DNA of 44,502 nucleotides from a bacterium (GCA_018266105.1 JAFEBA010000124.1:1-44502); one strand, 5' to 3'; numbered from the stretch's first letter, positions 1 to 9,482 are shown. Notes: generated by a model not told the origin, from the letters alone. Made by a program: numbers and translations.

Positions 1-783
1 GGTCTGTTTCTCGATGGGGTGCCACTGCGAAGAGGCCGAGATGATGTAAGTAATCAGGGCCTCGTCCCAACCGTAGACGGGGAAATTCATGTCGAAACCG
101 TTCTCAGGACTCCAGTGCCAGTAAAACTTGCCGTTCTGGGCGTGCCAGTTCCAGTTGGCCGCATCCCACATCTGGTTGATGCGCTTGGTCAGGTATCGTT
201 CCTTGAGATTGTTGCCATTGAAATACTGACGTGCACACAAGAAACCCATCATGAGGTAAGAGGTCTCTACGATGTCCGATCCGTCGTCCAGACGCCCGAA
301 GGGAATGGTCTTGCCGGTGTCCCCGTTGATAAAGTGGGGATAGATTCCGTGATAACAGTCTGCCTTGTTCAAAAAATCGGCGATCTGAATCAGGCGATCC
401 ACGGCTGCCTCGCGAGAGATCCAGCCCCGCTCCACGGCCACTAAGGTGGCCAGAATCCCGAAGCCCGTCCCGCCTACGGCACAGGCCTCCGGCCCAAAGG
501 TCCCCTTGCTGAGGTTGGGCTCGTCTTCGGCCTCGTTGATAAAGTCCCAATAAAAGTCACAGCGAACCGTATTGCTGCGCTCAAGGGCCATGCCACTGAC
601 AGGATGAGCTCCGTGCCAAAAATACCGAAACGTCTGGCGCTGCACCGTCTCCATCAACTGCTCGTCGCTCAGACCCCGGGTCACGCCAACCGGCGGAATC
701 TCCTGAGCCGCGCCTTGAAGAGTCAACGCTAAAAGAAAAGCGCCAGTCAATCGTCGCAAGGGTCCCAAAAACCAGTGGCTCAC
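1..783 (-). CDS. Glycoamylase-like / GH144-type glycan hydrolase, C-terminus off the window
   Basis: The reading frame is open from a GTG at 783 to the left edge: 261 codons with no stop, so the C-terminal part is missing. The N-terminus is a Sec-type signal peptide (SHWFLGPLRRLTGAFLLALT, then an AAQ/E cleavage site). The mature part starts with the family's typical QRQTFRYFWHGAHPVSGMAL and continues with GTGFGILA, TSYLMMGFLCARQYF, NWNWHAQNGKFYWHWSPE and YGWDEALITYIISASS. These are hallmarks of the glycoamylase C-terminal family (Pfam PF10091), which includes GH144 endo-beta-1,2-glucanases and related bacterial enzymes. Role by family: hydrolysis of a secreted or periplasmic glucan; the actual substrate cannot be read here. 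An in-frame GTG at 798–796 is an alternative start, and neither GTG has a clear Shine–Dalgarno. Identity is well supported; substrate is unknown. Confidence 0.85.
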   Translation of the reverse strand, partial: MSHWFLGPLRRLTGAFLLALTLQGAAQEIPPVGVTRGLSDEQLMETVQRQTFRYFWHGAHPVSGMALERSNTVRCDFYWDFINEAEDEPNLSKGTFGPEACAVGGTGFGILATLVAVERGWISREAAVDRLIQIADFLNKADCYHGIYPHFINGDTGKTIPFGRLDDGSDIVETSYLMMGFLCARQYFNGNNLKERYLTKRINQMWDAANWNWHAQNGKFYWHWSPENGFDMNFPVYGWDEALITYIISASSQWHPIEKQT

Positions 784-789
784 CCAGGT

Positions 790-818
790 AATAAACACCG
801 AAACCGGCCGAGAGTCAA
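790..818 (-). promoter_or_regulatory. Possible sigma70-type promoter of the glycanase gene
   Basis: On the minus strand TTGACT (818–813) is followed after 17 nt by TTTATT (795–790), close to a -35/-10 pair. It lies just upstream of the GTG start at 783, so the transcript would have almost no leader. This is a sequence match only. Confidence 0.2.
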
Positions 819-896
819 CGCCAGAACCCGCTATTGAAATGGGAGCTGGACAAGTCGGACACCCCCCATCGAAGGCCTGTCAGAGCAAGCCCGCTC

Positions 897-1892
897 TCAG
901 CGCTGGGCTTGCTGGTTCCGCGGCGGTAGGGGGATTGTCTGCCCGCGCTGGTTTTGCAGTCCGACCAGGTCTTCCATCTCATCAAAGGCGTAGAAGGGCA
1001 AATTTTCGGGCCCACAGCAGCGCAACAACTGCTCCCGATACCAGCGCACATACTCCGGGTCGGGTCCGCGGCTGGCCGATGCCAGGTCAGGAAAAGCCTT
1101 GAGGAAGCGGGCGGCCAGGTGGGCTGAGTTCAGGCAAGTGCTATCGCCCCAATCGAAATACAGGTCGCCAGTGGAACTGGAATACTCCTGCCAGAGACCG
1201 CCCTGAGAGAGCGGACCGGTGCCTTCCCCGTTCAGATTGCTGGAGTCGAGAAAGCCGCAGCGCCAGTAGACCCCTGAAGGAGCCGGTCGCGGCAACACCC
1301 GCAGCCGCTCATAACCCCAGGAGTGCAGCACCTCCACCATCAACAGCAGGCGCCAGGCCGGCGGTGCAGGTTGGATGGGTTTTTCAGGCATTCCGGTAGC
1401 AAAGATGATCTGTGCCAGCTCTACGTGCTCGGGCCGGGAAAGGTAAAGATGAATCTCCTCCAGGCCAGAGTCGGGCAACATAGACTCCAGCAGGAGGAGA
1501 AAGTCGACCATTGGGTAGTTACCATAGCCGGTGGCCAAAGCTGGCAGTGCCAGAGTGCGCCACTTTGAGTCGCGACAGCGACGGAAAACGCCTTCCAAGA
1601 CGTCCCGCAGCAGGAACTGGTGAGAATGATAGCGGCCATCGATCGCCACCGCGTGCAGCACCGCCTGAAAAGCAAGGACCGGACCGGTCTGAATGATCGT
1701 CCCCGGTTCCAGCCATTGAGCCTCGCGAGCCTGCAAGGCCGCCTGGAGTTCCTGCTCCACCCCTTCCCCGGCAGCCTCGCGCAACGAAGCCCCCACGCCC
1801 CCGGTCAACCGCAGCCAGGGATTGGCACTGCACACCAGCACATCCGCCTCAGCCCCCACAATGTCACCCTGAATCAGCTTGAAATAAACCAC
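897..1892 (-). CDS. Macro-domain protein with an unknown C-terminal domain
   Basis: 331 residues. The N-terminal ~160 residues form a macro (ADP-ribose-binding) domain: the first strand leads into GDIVGAEADVLVCSAN, then the glycine loop LTGGVGASLREAAG, the strand LHAVAID, and the second ligand loop LALPALATGYGNYP. Macro domains bind or hydrolyse ADP-ribose, O-acetyl-ADP-ribose or ADP-ribosylated substrates. The Asn of the usual NAAN motif is kept as SAN. Residues from about 175 to 331 (WRLLLMVEVLHSWGYERLRV, PSGVYWRCGFLD, YVRWYREQLLRCCG) are a separate segment I do not recognise. There is no signal peptide or membrane segment, so it is cytoplasmic. It stands alone; the next genes on both sides are separated by 110–290 bp. 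Macro assignment is firm; biological role is open. Confidence 0.75.
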   Translation of the reverse strand: MVYFKLIQGDIVGAEADVLVCSANPWLRLTGGVGASLREAAGEGVEQELQAALQAREAQWLEPGTIIQTGPVLAFQAVLHAVAIDGRYHSHQFLLRDVLEGVFRRCRDSKWRTLALPALATGYGNYPMVDFLLLLESMLPDSGLEEIHLYLSRPEHVELAQIIFATGMPEKPIQPAPPAWRLLLMVEVLHSWGYERLRVLPRPAPSGVYWRCGFLDSSNLNGEGTGPLSQGGLWQEYSSSTGDLYFDWGDSTCLNSAHLAARFLKAFPDLASASRGPDPEYVRWYREQLLRCCGPENLPFYAFDEMEDLVGLQNQRGQTIPLPPRNQQAQR

Positions 1893-2183
1893 AACCGCTC
1901 ATTCCTCCGGTCCCATCTAATTCCTGGATGCAATACCGAGGGGTTTCGGCCAAAGGGAAGGAAACTCAGACCTGATGACGCTGAAGACATTGCTCTGCTT
2001 GCTGCAGGAAGCGGCTGGAGCCAAACACCAACGGATGTCCAGGGTGGGGGTGATCTCATCGACGCCAACGCCATCAACTTTGCGGAGTCCTGCCTGGCCA
2101 GGTGCAATTGAAACATGAACAAGGCAGCGGTAGTGGGCCAAGAAATCGCCGGTGAATGAGCGACTCGGCGATGGCGTGGAGAG

Positions 2184-3857
2184 ATGAGTGACCGGGCCGT
2201 TGAAGTGCTCCAATTCGGTCTGGGACTGATCCCTTTTGCCAGGCCCTATCAGTGGAATGTCGACTACTTTTTCGGCCTGGCGGACCGGGTTCGACTCTAC
2301 TCGGGAGGAGCCAGCGGTGGCAACACCCTCAAAGGGTCCAAGTTTCTCTACGAGGTCAGCTTCCCCGAAACCAGGGCCATCCGCAAAGCACTTCAGCTCG
2401 ACCCACTCAAGGCCAGTCCTCGCTGTCTTTGTTTGGGCAGTCTCGCGATCGAGTTTTGGCGGGGTGAAACGCATCTGACGACGATGGCTCTCCACCACCA
2501 TAGAACCCTGAGGCTATCGGGCCTCTGGCCGCTGGATGCAGTTCTGCGCGACGGGACGGGACTGGCTCGTTGGCTGTCGGAGCACGGACATCCGGAAGAA
2601 CTCAACGATCATCTTGACCAGCTTCGTTCCCGCCAGGAGAGCGAGGAGGACACCAGGATCTTCTATCGTGAGGCCCCACACAGATTGCGGGATCTGGCAC
2701 GCACAGAAGTTCCTCTGAGCCGTCTTCAAGCTCGCTATCCCAGTCATATCGAGCTTTGCCAGGACTTGCTTCGCTGGTTTGGTTGCGCACGCCGGCGTTG
2801 GAAGACTGGCTTGCCGCCGCATGAATATAAGGTCGTCGACAGCTTGAAAGCGCTCGGAGTTGAAACTCTCGTCCAGGCCACACTCCGCAGCGCGGGTGAC
2901 CAGAAAATCCTCCGGGGAGCGGCTCGCTATTGGACGCACCATGCGAAGCAAGCAGATCAGCTACAGTTGCCCGATGCCCAATGGCTGGAACTCCAAGCAG
3001 ACCGGAACAATGCGATCATGCTGAAGCAGACCTGCGACCGAATTCGAAGGAAACGATTAAGGCTCAAACCAGGCGTACGCTCCGGGCTGGGAGCTCCCAG
3101 AAGAATAGCGGGCGGTGGCCCCTATCGGAACCTGGTCGTTGCGGAGGAAAAGGTCTACGCCCTGTGCGACAGCCGAATCTTAAATCTGACAGATGGCCAC
3201 GAGATTTTCGATTGCAAGCACGCGGACGTTACCTTCGCTATTAGCCTGGGCGATTTTCAGATCGCTCAACCTCTGCCAGGACGAGTGATTGGGCTAGGGT
3301 CCAAAGGAAACCGAATCTACGAGCGTGCCGAATTCCAGGAACTCCCCAAGATCATCCCCGGCAATCACTCCTATCTCCGCGCCTGGAGCGACGGCGACCT
3401 GAAAATTCGTGGACCGATGGGCCTGCTACTCGAATCACCATTCCCGATCCGGCGGGCCTTTCTAAGCGACAAATGGTTGTTCTGGTCAAATGACTACGAG
3501 GTGCGTCGAATGCAGTTGGACCCGCCCGAATCCAGCCAGTCCCTACTCGCCCGTCCCGCCTGCGCTTTGGTAGGAATCGACGACCGGCTGGTTTGCGCCT
3601 GTCCAGATGGAAGCCTCTGGTTGGATGAAGAACAAATCGCCACAACGACTCACCGCCCCCTGTTAGTGGCGGCCGACGAAGATGGAATCTACATTCTAAG
3701 TGAGCGGGCGGACGGGACGTGGGCGCTGGAACACCCCCAATCAGGAGTGCTGGCCGACGGACTGGCGCCAACTTCCAGCCCAACCCTTACCTTAACGTTC
3801 ACCCACCTTTACGGCGCCTTCGGCCCGGATGTACTAGCGTTTGAGCGTCTTCCTTGA
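2184..3857 (+). CDS. Unknown two-part protein with propeller-like C-terminal half
   Basis: 557 residues, no signal peptide. Residues ~55–130 (RAIRKALQLDP, PRCLCLGSLAIEFWRG, TMALHHHRTLRLSGLWPLDA, LARWLSEHG) resemble a recurrent uncharacterised bacterial domain with a CxCLG motif followed by a histidine-rich strand (LxxHHxRxLR). The middle is helical and basic. From ~residue 320 the sequence becomes short repeated beta segments (LVVAEEKVYALCDSRILNLT, FLSDKWLFWSNDYEVRRMQL, DDRLVCACPDGSLWLDE, DGIYILSERADGTWAL) as in WD40/PQQ-type propellers. The ATG at 2184 has a purine-rich stretch immediately upstream with poor spacing, so the start is uncertain. The conserved N-terminal block makes a much later start unlikely. 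No function is assigned. Confidence 0.65.
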   Translation: MSDRAVEVLQFGLGLIPFARPYQWNVDYFFGLADRVRLYSGGASGGNTLKGSKFLYEVSFPETRAIRKALQLDPLKASPRCLCLGSLAIEFWRGETHLTTMALHHHRTLRLSGLWPLDAVLRDGTGLARWLSEHGHPEELNDHLDQLRSRQESEEDTRIFYREAPHRLRDLARTEVPLSRLQARYPSHIELCQDLLRWFGCARRRWKTGLPPHEYKVVDSLKALGVETLVQATLRSAGDQKILRGAARYWTHHAKQADQLQLPDAQWLELQADRNNAIMLKQTCDRIRRKRLRLKPGVRSGLGAPRRIAGGGPYRNLVVAEEKVYALCDSRILNLTDGHEIFDCKHADVTFAISLGDFQIAQPLPGRVIGLGSKGNRIYERAEFQELPKIIPGNHSYLRAWSDGDLKIRGPMGLLLESPFPIRRAFLSDKWLFWSNDYEVRRMQLDPPESSQSLLARPACALVGIDDRLVCACPDGSLWLDEEQIATTTHRPLLVAADEDGIYILSERADGTWALEHPQSGVLADGLAPTSSPTLTLTFTHLYGAFGPDVLAFERLP

Positions 3858-3938
3858 ATAGCCAGCAAGCCGATCAGTCCTTTCATTCTCATCGACCTGG
3901 AGGAGGTCAGGCTACGACCCGACAGGAAGCCCTTGGCC

Positions 3939-4751
3939 GTGAAAGCAGCACTGATTTATGACTTCGACGGCACGTTGGCGCGCGGCAATATGCAGGAGCA
4001 TTCCTTCATCCCGGCGCTGGGACGTGAGGTCCCCGACTTCTGGGCTTCAACGAAGCGATTTGCCGAGCAAAACGATGCCGATGAGGTGCTGACCTACATG
4101 CGGTTGATGCTGCAGGAGGCTGAAGCACAAGCAAAGCCAATCACTCGTGAATGCTTGAAAGAGCACGGCTCGAAGGTGCCGCTTTTTCAAGGGGTGCGCG
4201 AGTGGTTCGGTCATATCAACAGCTTCGCAGACCAACTTGGGTTGGCTTTGGAGCACTACGTGATCAGTTCCGGGCTGCACGAAATGATCGAGGGCTGCCC
4301 GATTTATCCTGAGTTTCGACAGGTCTACGCCTCTCGCTATCTCTACGATGAGAAAGGCCACGCAAACTGGCCCGCGGTTGCCATCAACTACACAACCAAA
4401 ACTCAGTTTCTTTTCCGCATCAACAAAGGAATTGAATCCACCTGGGACAATCGGCGCATCAATGAATGGGTGAGCCCCGACACTCGGCCCCTCCCCTTCC
4501 AACACATGATTTTCATCGGCGATGGCGAAACGGATGTGCCCGCTATGAAAATGGTGCGCTACCAGGGCGGCTACGCGGTTGCCGTGTTTGACCCTGAAAA
4601 ATTCGCACAAAACCAGACGACCATCCACAAGCTGATCTCGGCCGACCGCTGCAACTACGTGGCGCCCGCCGATTACAGCAAGGCCAGCCAGCTGGACGTA
4701 ACCATCTGCGGCATTCTTCAGCGGATCGCGGAACGCCGTGACATTTCCTAA
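3939..4751 (+). CDS. HAD-superfamily phosphatase-like hydrolase
   Basis: About 270 residues. The N-terminal motif I is IYDFDGTLARGN, with the nucleophile and acid/base aspartates of the haloacid dehalogenase fold. Motif II is HYVISSGLHEMIEG, with the Ser in the usual place. Motif IV is MIFIGDGETDVPAMKMV, with the acidic pair that binds magnesium. The cap between motifs I and II is helical (residues ~20–100). The enzyme should hydrolyse a phosphomonoester in the cytoplasm; the substrate is unknown. I prefer GTG at 3939 because AGGAAG at 3924–3929 is 9 nt away; an in-frame TTG at 3933 would have only 3 nt of spacing. Neighbours give no pathway context. Confidence 0.8.
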   Translation: MKAALIYDFDGTLARGNMQEHSFIPALGREVPDFWASTKRFAEQNDADEVLTYMRLMLQEAEAQAKPITRECLKEHGSKVPLFQGVREWFGHINSFADQLGLALEHYVISSGLHEMIEGCPIYPEFRQVYASRYLYDEKGHANWPAVAINYTTKTQFLFRINKGIESTWDNRRINEWVSPDTRPLPFQHMIFIGDGETDVPAMKMVRYQGGYAVAVFDPEKFAQNQTTIHKLISADRCNYVAPADYSKASQLDVTICGILQRIAERRDIS

Positions 4752-4874
4752 GTGCCTGGAGTCACTGTAACCAGGGGCCAGGCGAATCTGGATCAAGTTG
4801 TGCGGCCGGGTGAGAGCGACCTCCAGGCAAATCAATTTCAGCGATTATTCATCACCTTGCCCTAAACTCAACCC

Positions 4875-5390
4875 ATGAAAGTCGCGTTCCGTTACGAAGG
4901 CACCCCCGGCTACAAGGATTTCAAGGTGCAAAATCCAGATCCCGAAGCGACGCCCGAGCAGATTGAGGACGTGGTAAGCTTCGTAGGTGGCGCCTGCCGG
5001 CTCAAAGACAGCCTGGCCTTTGCCGAAGGAACGATCCTCAACGGCAGCTCGGGCAAACCCGGCGAGATCGCAGTCGACAAAGCACTCCAGGCCCGACTGG
5101 TTTTAGCCGATGACATGAACCCCTTTCCCCAATTGACCCATCAGGTCGGCGAAGCCCACTACCGAAACTATCCGATCGGCGGGCTCTGTCCCCCGCGCGA
5201 ACAAGGCTCCTTGGTCTACTTCAAAGGAACCACCGCTGGCGGCGAGAGGTGGCACCGCAAATTCACCGCCCATAACATGAGCTGCTGGCCAACCTCACCA
5301 GGCCTGGTCTACACCCTCGACCGCAACCGCAAGAGTATCTCGGTCGAGACGTTTGCCGAGGGCTACTCCTTCCCGCGCAGTCTCTCATAG
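4875..5390 (+). CDS. Unknown 171-residue protein
   Basis: A clean ATG start, high third-position GC and the absence of a competing frame argue that it is real. There is no signal peptide, membrane segment or motif I recognise. The sequence is mixed alpha/beta with conserved-looking turns (FRYEGTPGYKDFKV, SFVGGACRLKD, GGLCPPREQGSLVYFKG). It lies 123 bp after the HAD gene on the same strand and may be co-transcribed. The ~110 bp that follow, before the convergent phospholipase gene, show no clear terminator. Confidence 0.55.
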   Translation: MKVAFRYEGTPGYKDFKVQNPDPEATPEQIEDVVSFVGGACRLKDSLAFAEGTILNGSSGKPGEIAVDKALQARLVLADDMNPFPQLTHQVGEAHYRNYPIGGLCPPREQGSLVYFKGTTAGGERWHRKFTAHNMSCWPTSPGLVYTLDRNRKSISVETFAEGYSFPRSLS

Positions 5391-5500
5391 TCCCACCAGG
5401 CCAGTTTCAAGAGAGTCGCTGGCAGCAAGACTGGGCAGCGCGCAGCCTCAGCCGCAACGAGGCCCGAGCGGGTGACAACATCGTGGATACATCACGTCGC

Positions 5501-7267
5501 TTAGGTACCTCGGGGCTGAAGCGACGCCAAGTTGTTCTGCATCCAGTTCACTGCATCACCCACGGTGTTGACCCCCGCGGGCAGGTCGGCGGTCTCAGTT
5601 CCGGAGACAATGGCGTTGGCCATGCGCAGGAGGCCGGGTCCCTCTCCCCCTGTGATCGGGTCGTTGAGGTTGCTGACGTTTTCGGTATCCGATAGCTTGC
5701 GAACCCTGAGCCTGGGCAGCTGCGCACGTGGCCGAGGCTGCGGCAAAACTGGAACGTTGGCCAGGGATGGCGATGCGGCGTTCCGCTCGTTCAAGGTGCC
5801 GAGTCCAAATTTCGCCTGCAGCGTGCGAATGAGGGATGTGGCGTCAAGTTGCTCACTGTAAACCGACCCAGGTGCCAGCCAGGGGGAGATGAGCAGCGTG
5901 GGAATGCGTTGACCGTGACGCTTAAAGTCGAAACCAAGTTCACCCTTGTGGCCGTCTCCGGGCGGAACCGCGGCAGGCGGCGGCACGTGGTCGTAACAGG
6001 TCCCACCCTCGTCAAAGGTCACCACCAGCAGGGTGTTCAGGTAGTTACTGCCGTTGGGGTTGTTCGACTGCCGGATGGCCTGGTAGATGTCGTTGAGCAG
6101 GATCTCACCTCGCTTGGCGCCAGCCGCGCCGGCATCGGGATGATAGCTGTTTTGATTCAAGATCAGGCGAGGCTGAACCCAGCTGTAGCGTGGTAGGGTG
6201 CCGGCCTTGACGTCATCGTAGAAATGACCCATGAAGCGGAAGTTACTCGATGGGTAATGGACCAGTCGCGGGTAGTTGATGAAAAGTGTCCCGCAGATAA
6301 GGTCGCCTCCGTCATAGTAGATCTTCCAGGGAACCCTGGCCTCGGCCAACTGATCCCAGACCGTTTTCACTGTGTTGTGGAAGACCCACTTGTACTCCGG
6401 GCCGTTATTCACGTAGCCCGAGGAAGAAGCCGCGTTGAACATCGAACGGTTGCAGTAAGTTTGGCTGGGCACGCCGCAGAACCAGTTATCACAGATGGTG
6501 TATGCTTGGGCCAGTTGCGAGAAGACCGGAATGAGGTTGGGCGTGAGTCCCTGCATGATGGTGGAGACGTTCTCCAATGTGTTGGGAACCTTCTTGTTCT
6601 TGGCCACCCTGATCGCCCAATCAAAGCTCTTGGCGAATCCACTCATGGGTGGGGGGAAGTAAGCGCCTCCGTCTGGCAGGTTGTAGGGCGACTTAGCATC
6701 GCTTTCGCTTTTGGCGTCGGAGTTCGAGGCGGGATTAAACTCGCCGAACAGAGCCACATTGAGCGACTGAAATTCCTCGGCCGGGTCGATAATGGGAGTT
6801 TGCAGCGTGGTGGCCGGAGAGAAAGCCACGTTGGTTCCACCGTCTGGACCAGGCACGTTGTTGATGAATGTGCGCCCGCCGGTGCCGTTGAAGGGTTGCC
6901 CGCTGGTGCTTGTCTGGCCGGGATAGAGATAGCCGCAGAAGTGGTCGAAAGCACGATTCTCCAGCATCACCACCACGACATACTCAAAGGTGTCAAGAAA
7001 AGCCGGAGCTGGCTGTCCCAGAATTGACCGCACAGCCCGAGGGAGATCGGGCTCGTCGGGCCCGAAAAAGCGCTCGGATTGAGGAATCTCCGTGGGCGGA
7101 AGCTCGCCCGGAGCAGTCAGATCGGGTAGGTCGGGATGACCTGGAAACAGGCTGGTCGTGCCGACCTGGTTAGAGGAGCCGGTGTTGTTGAGCGTGGACT
7201 CATTATTGCCGCATCCGGCCAGCGCGGCGCCTACGGCAAGGCTTTGGAGAAAGGTTCTGCGATCCAT
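5501..7267 (-). CDS. Tat-exported phospholipase C / phosphoesterase-family lipoprotein
   Basis: 588 residues. The N-terminus MDRRTFLQSLAVGAALAGCG has a twin-arginine signal with a lipobox-like LAGC, so the protein is probably exported folded and lipid-anchored. The catalytic domain is the bacterial phosphoesterase family (PF04185; PlcC/acid phosphatase AcpA group): VVVVMLENRAFDHFCGYL near the start, NWFCGVPSQTYCNR in the middle, YSWVQPRL, then TFDEGGTCYDHVPPP and HGQRIPTLLISPW. These supply the metal-binding Glu/Asn, Asp-Glu and His residues of the family. Typical substrates are phosphatidylcholine, other phospholipids or phosphomonoesters. The length is normal. It is divergent from the copper amine oxidase gene across a 200-bp gap. 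Strong family match; exact substrate uncertain. Confidence 0.9.
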   Translation of the reverse strand: MDRRTFLQSLAVGAALAGCGNNESTLNNTGSSNQVGTTSLFPGHPDLPDLTAPGELPPTEIPQSERFFGPDEPDLPRAVRSILGQPAPAFLDTFEYVVVVMLENRAFDHFCGYLYPGQTSTSGQPFNGTGGRTFINNVPGPDGGTNVAFSPATTLQTPIIDPAEEFQSLNVALFGEFNPASNSDAKSESDAKSPYNLPDGGAYFPPPMSGFAKSFDWAIRVAKNKKVPNTLENVSTIMQGLTPNLIPVFSQLAQAYTICDNWFCGVPSQTYCNRSMFNAASSSGYVNNGPEYKWVFHNTVKTVWDQLAEARVPWKIYYDGGDLICGTLFINYPRLVHYPSSNFRFMGHFYDDVKAGTLPRYSWVQPRLILNQNSYHPDAGAAGAKRGEILLNDIYQAIRQSNNPNGSNYLNTLLVVTFDEGGTCYDHVPPPAAVPPGDGHKGELGFDFKRHGQRIPTLLISPWLAPGSVYSEQLDATSLIRTLQAKFGLGTLNERNAASPSLANVPVLPQPRPRAQLPRLRVRKLSDTENVSNLNDPITGGEGPGLLRMANAIVSGTETADLPAGVNTVGDAVNWMQNNLASLQPRGT

Positions 7268-7469
7268 GGCGGCGCCGTTCGAGGGCTGCTTCCTCCGTTC
7301 CCTGCCTAGAAAGCATAAAAACCCCAGGATTTACTCGCCCTCTAAGGAGGACCAACGGCTTCGGGCCCGAGCATCCAGCCAACCCTATTCGAACCTATCT
7401 ATTCAGTGCAGGATCTGTGCACCGAGCAGAACAAGTGGCCTGACAACCGTCAGTTAGGAAAACCCGCTT

Positions 7470-9482
7470 TTGAATACGCTCCACCTGGCTCGCACCCTGT
7501 GCCTGACTGCCTTGCTCGCAATGGCTCCCGCCTGGTCGCAGACCGGGCATCCTCTGGACCCTCTGAACCGCGCCGAGATGGAAAGCGCAGTAGCCCTGCT
7601 GAGGTCGACTGGCAAACTGGGAGAAGATGTTTCGATCGTCTTGCTCAATGCCGTGGAGCCACCCAAACAGTCGGTTTTGTCCTGGAAGGAAGGGACGCTG
7701 GCGCCGCGTCAGGCCCTGGCCGTGCTTTACAACCTGAAAACCAATCAGACCTTTGAGGCCACCCTGGATTTAGGCAGCCACCAAATCAGTCATTATCAGT
7801 TGCGAGAGGGCGTGCAGCCCATGCAACTGGAGGAAGATACTCCTCTCGGCATCGAGGTGCTCAAAGCCAATCCGGAGTGGATGAAGGGCCTGGAGCGGCG
7901 CGGCATTCACAGCATGGAAGACGTACATATGGAAATGTTCGTCGTCGGCAATCCCATCGGACTCCAGAATCCTCAAAAACACCGGTTGCTGAGAGGTTAC
8001 CCCTATCACAGAGTGGTGGGCAACAACTCCTTTAGTGAGCCCATTGAGGGACTCTCGGCTCTCATCGATCTGACCTCTCGAAGTGCAAAAATTCGGGACA
8101 ATCCGAAAGTGATTCCTCTGGCGGGCATCCAGGGCAATTATCTTGACCCCCAACAAATTGGTCCTTTGCGGGAGCCGTGCAAACCCTTGCTGACCATCAT
8201 GCCACAAGGGCCGTCCTTTGAAATTCGGGGCCACGAAGTCCGTTGGCAAAAGTGGCGTTTTCGATTTGAGTTGCACGGACGAGATGGTCTTGTGCTGCAC
8301 ACGGTCGGTTATGAAGATCAGGGAAAACTTCGCCCGGTCATTTATCGGGCTGGCGTTTCCGAAGTCTCTGTTCCTTACGGAGGGGCTGGACCCGATTGGG
8401 AGTGGCGCTCCCCTTTAGATGAAGGAGAGTATGGTCTGGGCCGCCTGACAACCACTCTCAGAGCGGGGTATGAAGTACCCGATCATGCCACCGTATTGGA
8501 GGCACCCTACGTTGACAGTCTCGGTCAAGTCGCCATCAAGCCCGGGGCTCTGGCTCTTTGGGAAGAGGATGGCGGAATCTTGTGGGAGCATCACGACGAT
8601 GACGCCAACCGAACCGCGACTCGTCGCGGACGTCAACTCGTAATCGGCCACATGTTTACGCTGGGCAACTACGACTACTTCACCCAGTATGTCTTTCGCC
8701 AAGATGGGGTGATTGAAGCCAGGGTGACCCTCAATGGCGATGTGCTGGCTCAGGGAGTCGACCACAGTGACTGCCAGAACTGTCAGCAGCAGCCGGACGC
8801 CCAAGGAAATCTGGCGACAACAGGAACGGAACGCTACGGGACGCTCATGGCACCTCATCTGGTCGGGGTCAACCACCAGCACTTTTTCTGCTTTCGTCTG
8901 GATATGGACGTGGACGGCCAGAGCAACAGCCTCTATGAAACCAACGTGCGAGCCGTGGAGGACGGTCAAGAAGTCCTGGGGCGAAACACTTTCAGCATGG
9001 AAAAAACGTTGTTGCGTCGGGAGCAAGATGCTCGGCGAGAGCAAAATGGCTCAACCCATCGTTGTTGGAAGGTCGTAAATCCCACCGCCGCTCGCTACGC
9101 GGGCCACCTGCCCGGCTATACCCTGGAGCCAGGTGGGAGCGCTACCCCTTATAGCCATCCCGGTTCCTACAATCGCTTGCGCGCAGGCTTTCTGGATCAC
9201 GATCTTTGGGCCACACGCTACGAGCCCGGGGAGATGTACGCCGCGGGAGACTATCCGACCTCCAGTGTTGGAGGTCAGGGATTGTCCCAGTGGAGTGGTC
9301 AAGCTTCGATCGAAAATGAAGATCTCGTTTTGTGGTACACGGTAGGCCTCACCCACGTTCCGCGGGTCGAAGATTGGCCCGTCATGCCCTCCGCGAGTAT
9401 GGGATTTCGCCTGGTCCCGGAGGGCTTTTTTAAGAGAAATCCCTCCTTAGACGTGCCTGAACCTCAAACCCAAAACCCGTAG
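7470..9482 (+). CDS. Secreted copper amine oxidase (primary-amine oxidase)
   Basis: 670 residues including a Sec signal peptide (MNTLHLARTLCLTALLAMAP, cleavage near AWSQ). The enzyme oxidises primary amines to aldehyde, ammonia and hydrogen peroxide, using topaquinone (TPQ) made from a tyrosine. Visible landmarks are the catalytic-base Asp317 in SPLDEGEYGLG, the TPQ precursor Tyr401 in TLGNYDYF, copper ligands His469 and His471 in GVNHQHFFCFRLDMDVDG, and His629 in GLTHVPRVEDWPVMP. All key residues are present, so it should be active. The start is TTG at 7470, preceded by AGGAAAA at a good distance. The length fits bacterial and plant-type family members. It may supply nitrogen or carbon from amines outside the cytoplasm. 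Confidence 0.93.
   Translation: MNTLHLARTLCLTALLAMAPAWSQTGHPLDPLNRAEMESAVALLRSTGKLGEDVSIVLLNAVEPPKQSVLSWKEGTLAPRQALAVLYNLKTNQTFEATLDLGSHQISHYQLREGVQPMQLEEDTPLGIEVLKANPEWMKGLERRGIHSMEDVHMEMFVVGNPIGLQNPQKHRLLRGYPYHRVVGNNSFSEPIEGLSALIDLTSRSAKIRDNPKVIPLAGIQGNYLDPQQIGPLREPCKPLLTIMPQGPSFEIRGHEVRWQKWRFRFELHGRDGLVLHTVGYEDQGKLRPVIYRAGVSEVSVPYGGAGPDWEWRSPLDEGEYGLGRLTTTLRAGYEVPDHATVLEAPYVDSLGQVAIKPGALALWEEDGGILWEHHDDDANRTATRRGRQLVIGHMFTLGNYDYFTQYVFRQDGVIEARVTLNGDVLAQGVDHSDCQNCQQQPDAQGNLATTGTERYGTLMAPHLVGVNHQHFFCFRLDMDVDGQSNSLYETNVRAVEDGQEVLGRNTFSMEKTLLRREQDARREQNGSTHRCWKVVNPTAARYAGHLPGYTLEPGGSATPYSHPGSYNRLRAGFLDHDLWATRYEPGEMYAAGDYPTSSVGGQGLSQWSGQASIENEDLVLWYTVGLTHVPRVEDWPVMPSASMGFRLVPEGFFKRNPSLDVPEPQTQNP

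Noticed and set aside
1917..2501. A 194-codon minus-strand frame over the start of the 2184 gene
   Set aside because: It mirrors the codons of the plus-strand gene, whose N-terminal block (CLCLG and HHHR motifs) is recognisable; the minus frame has no domain and no good start.
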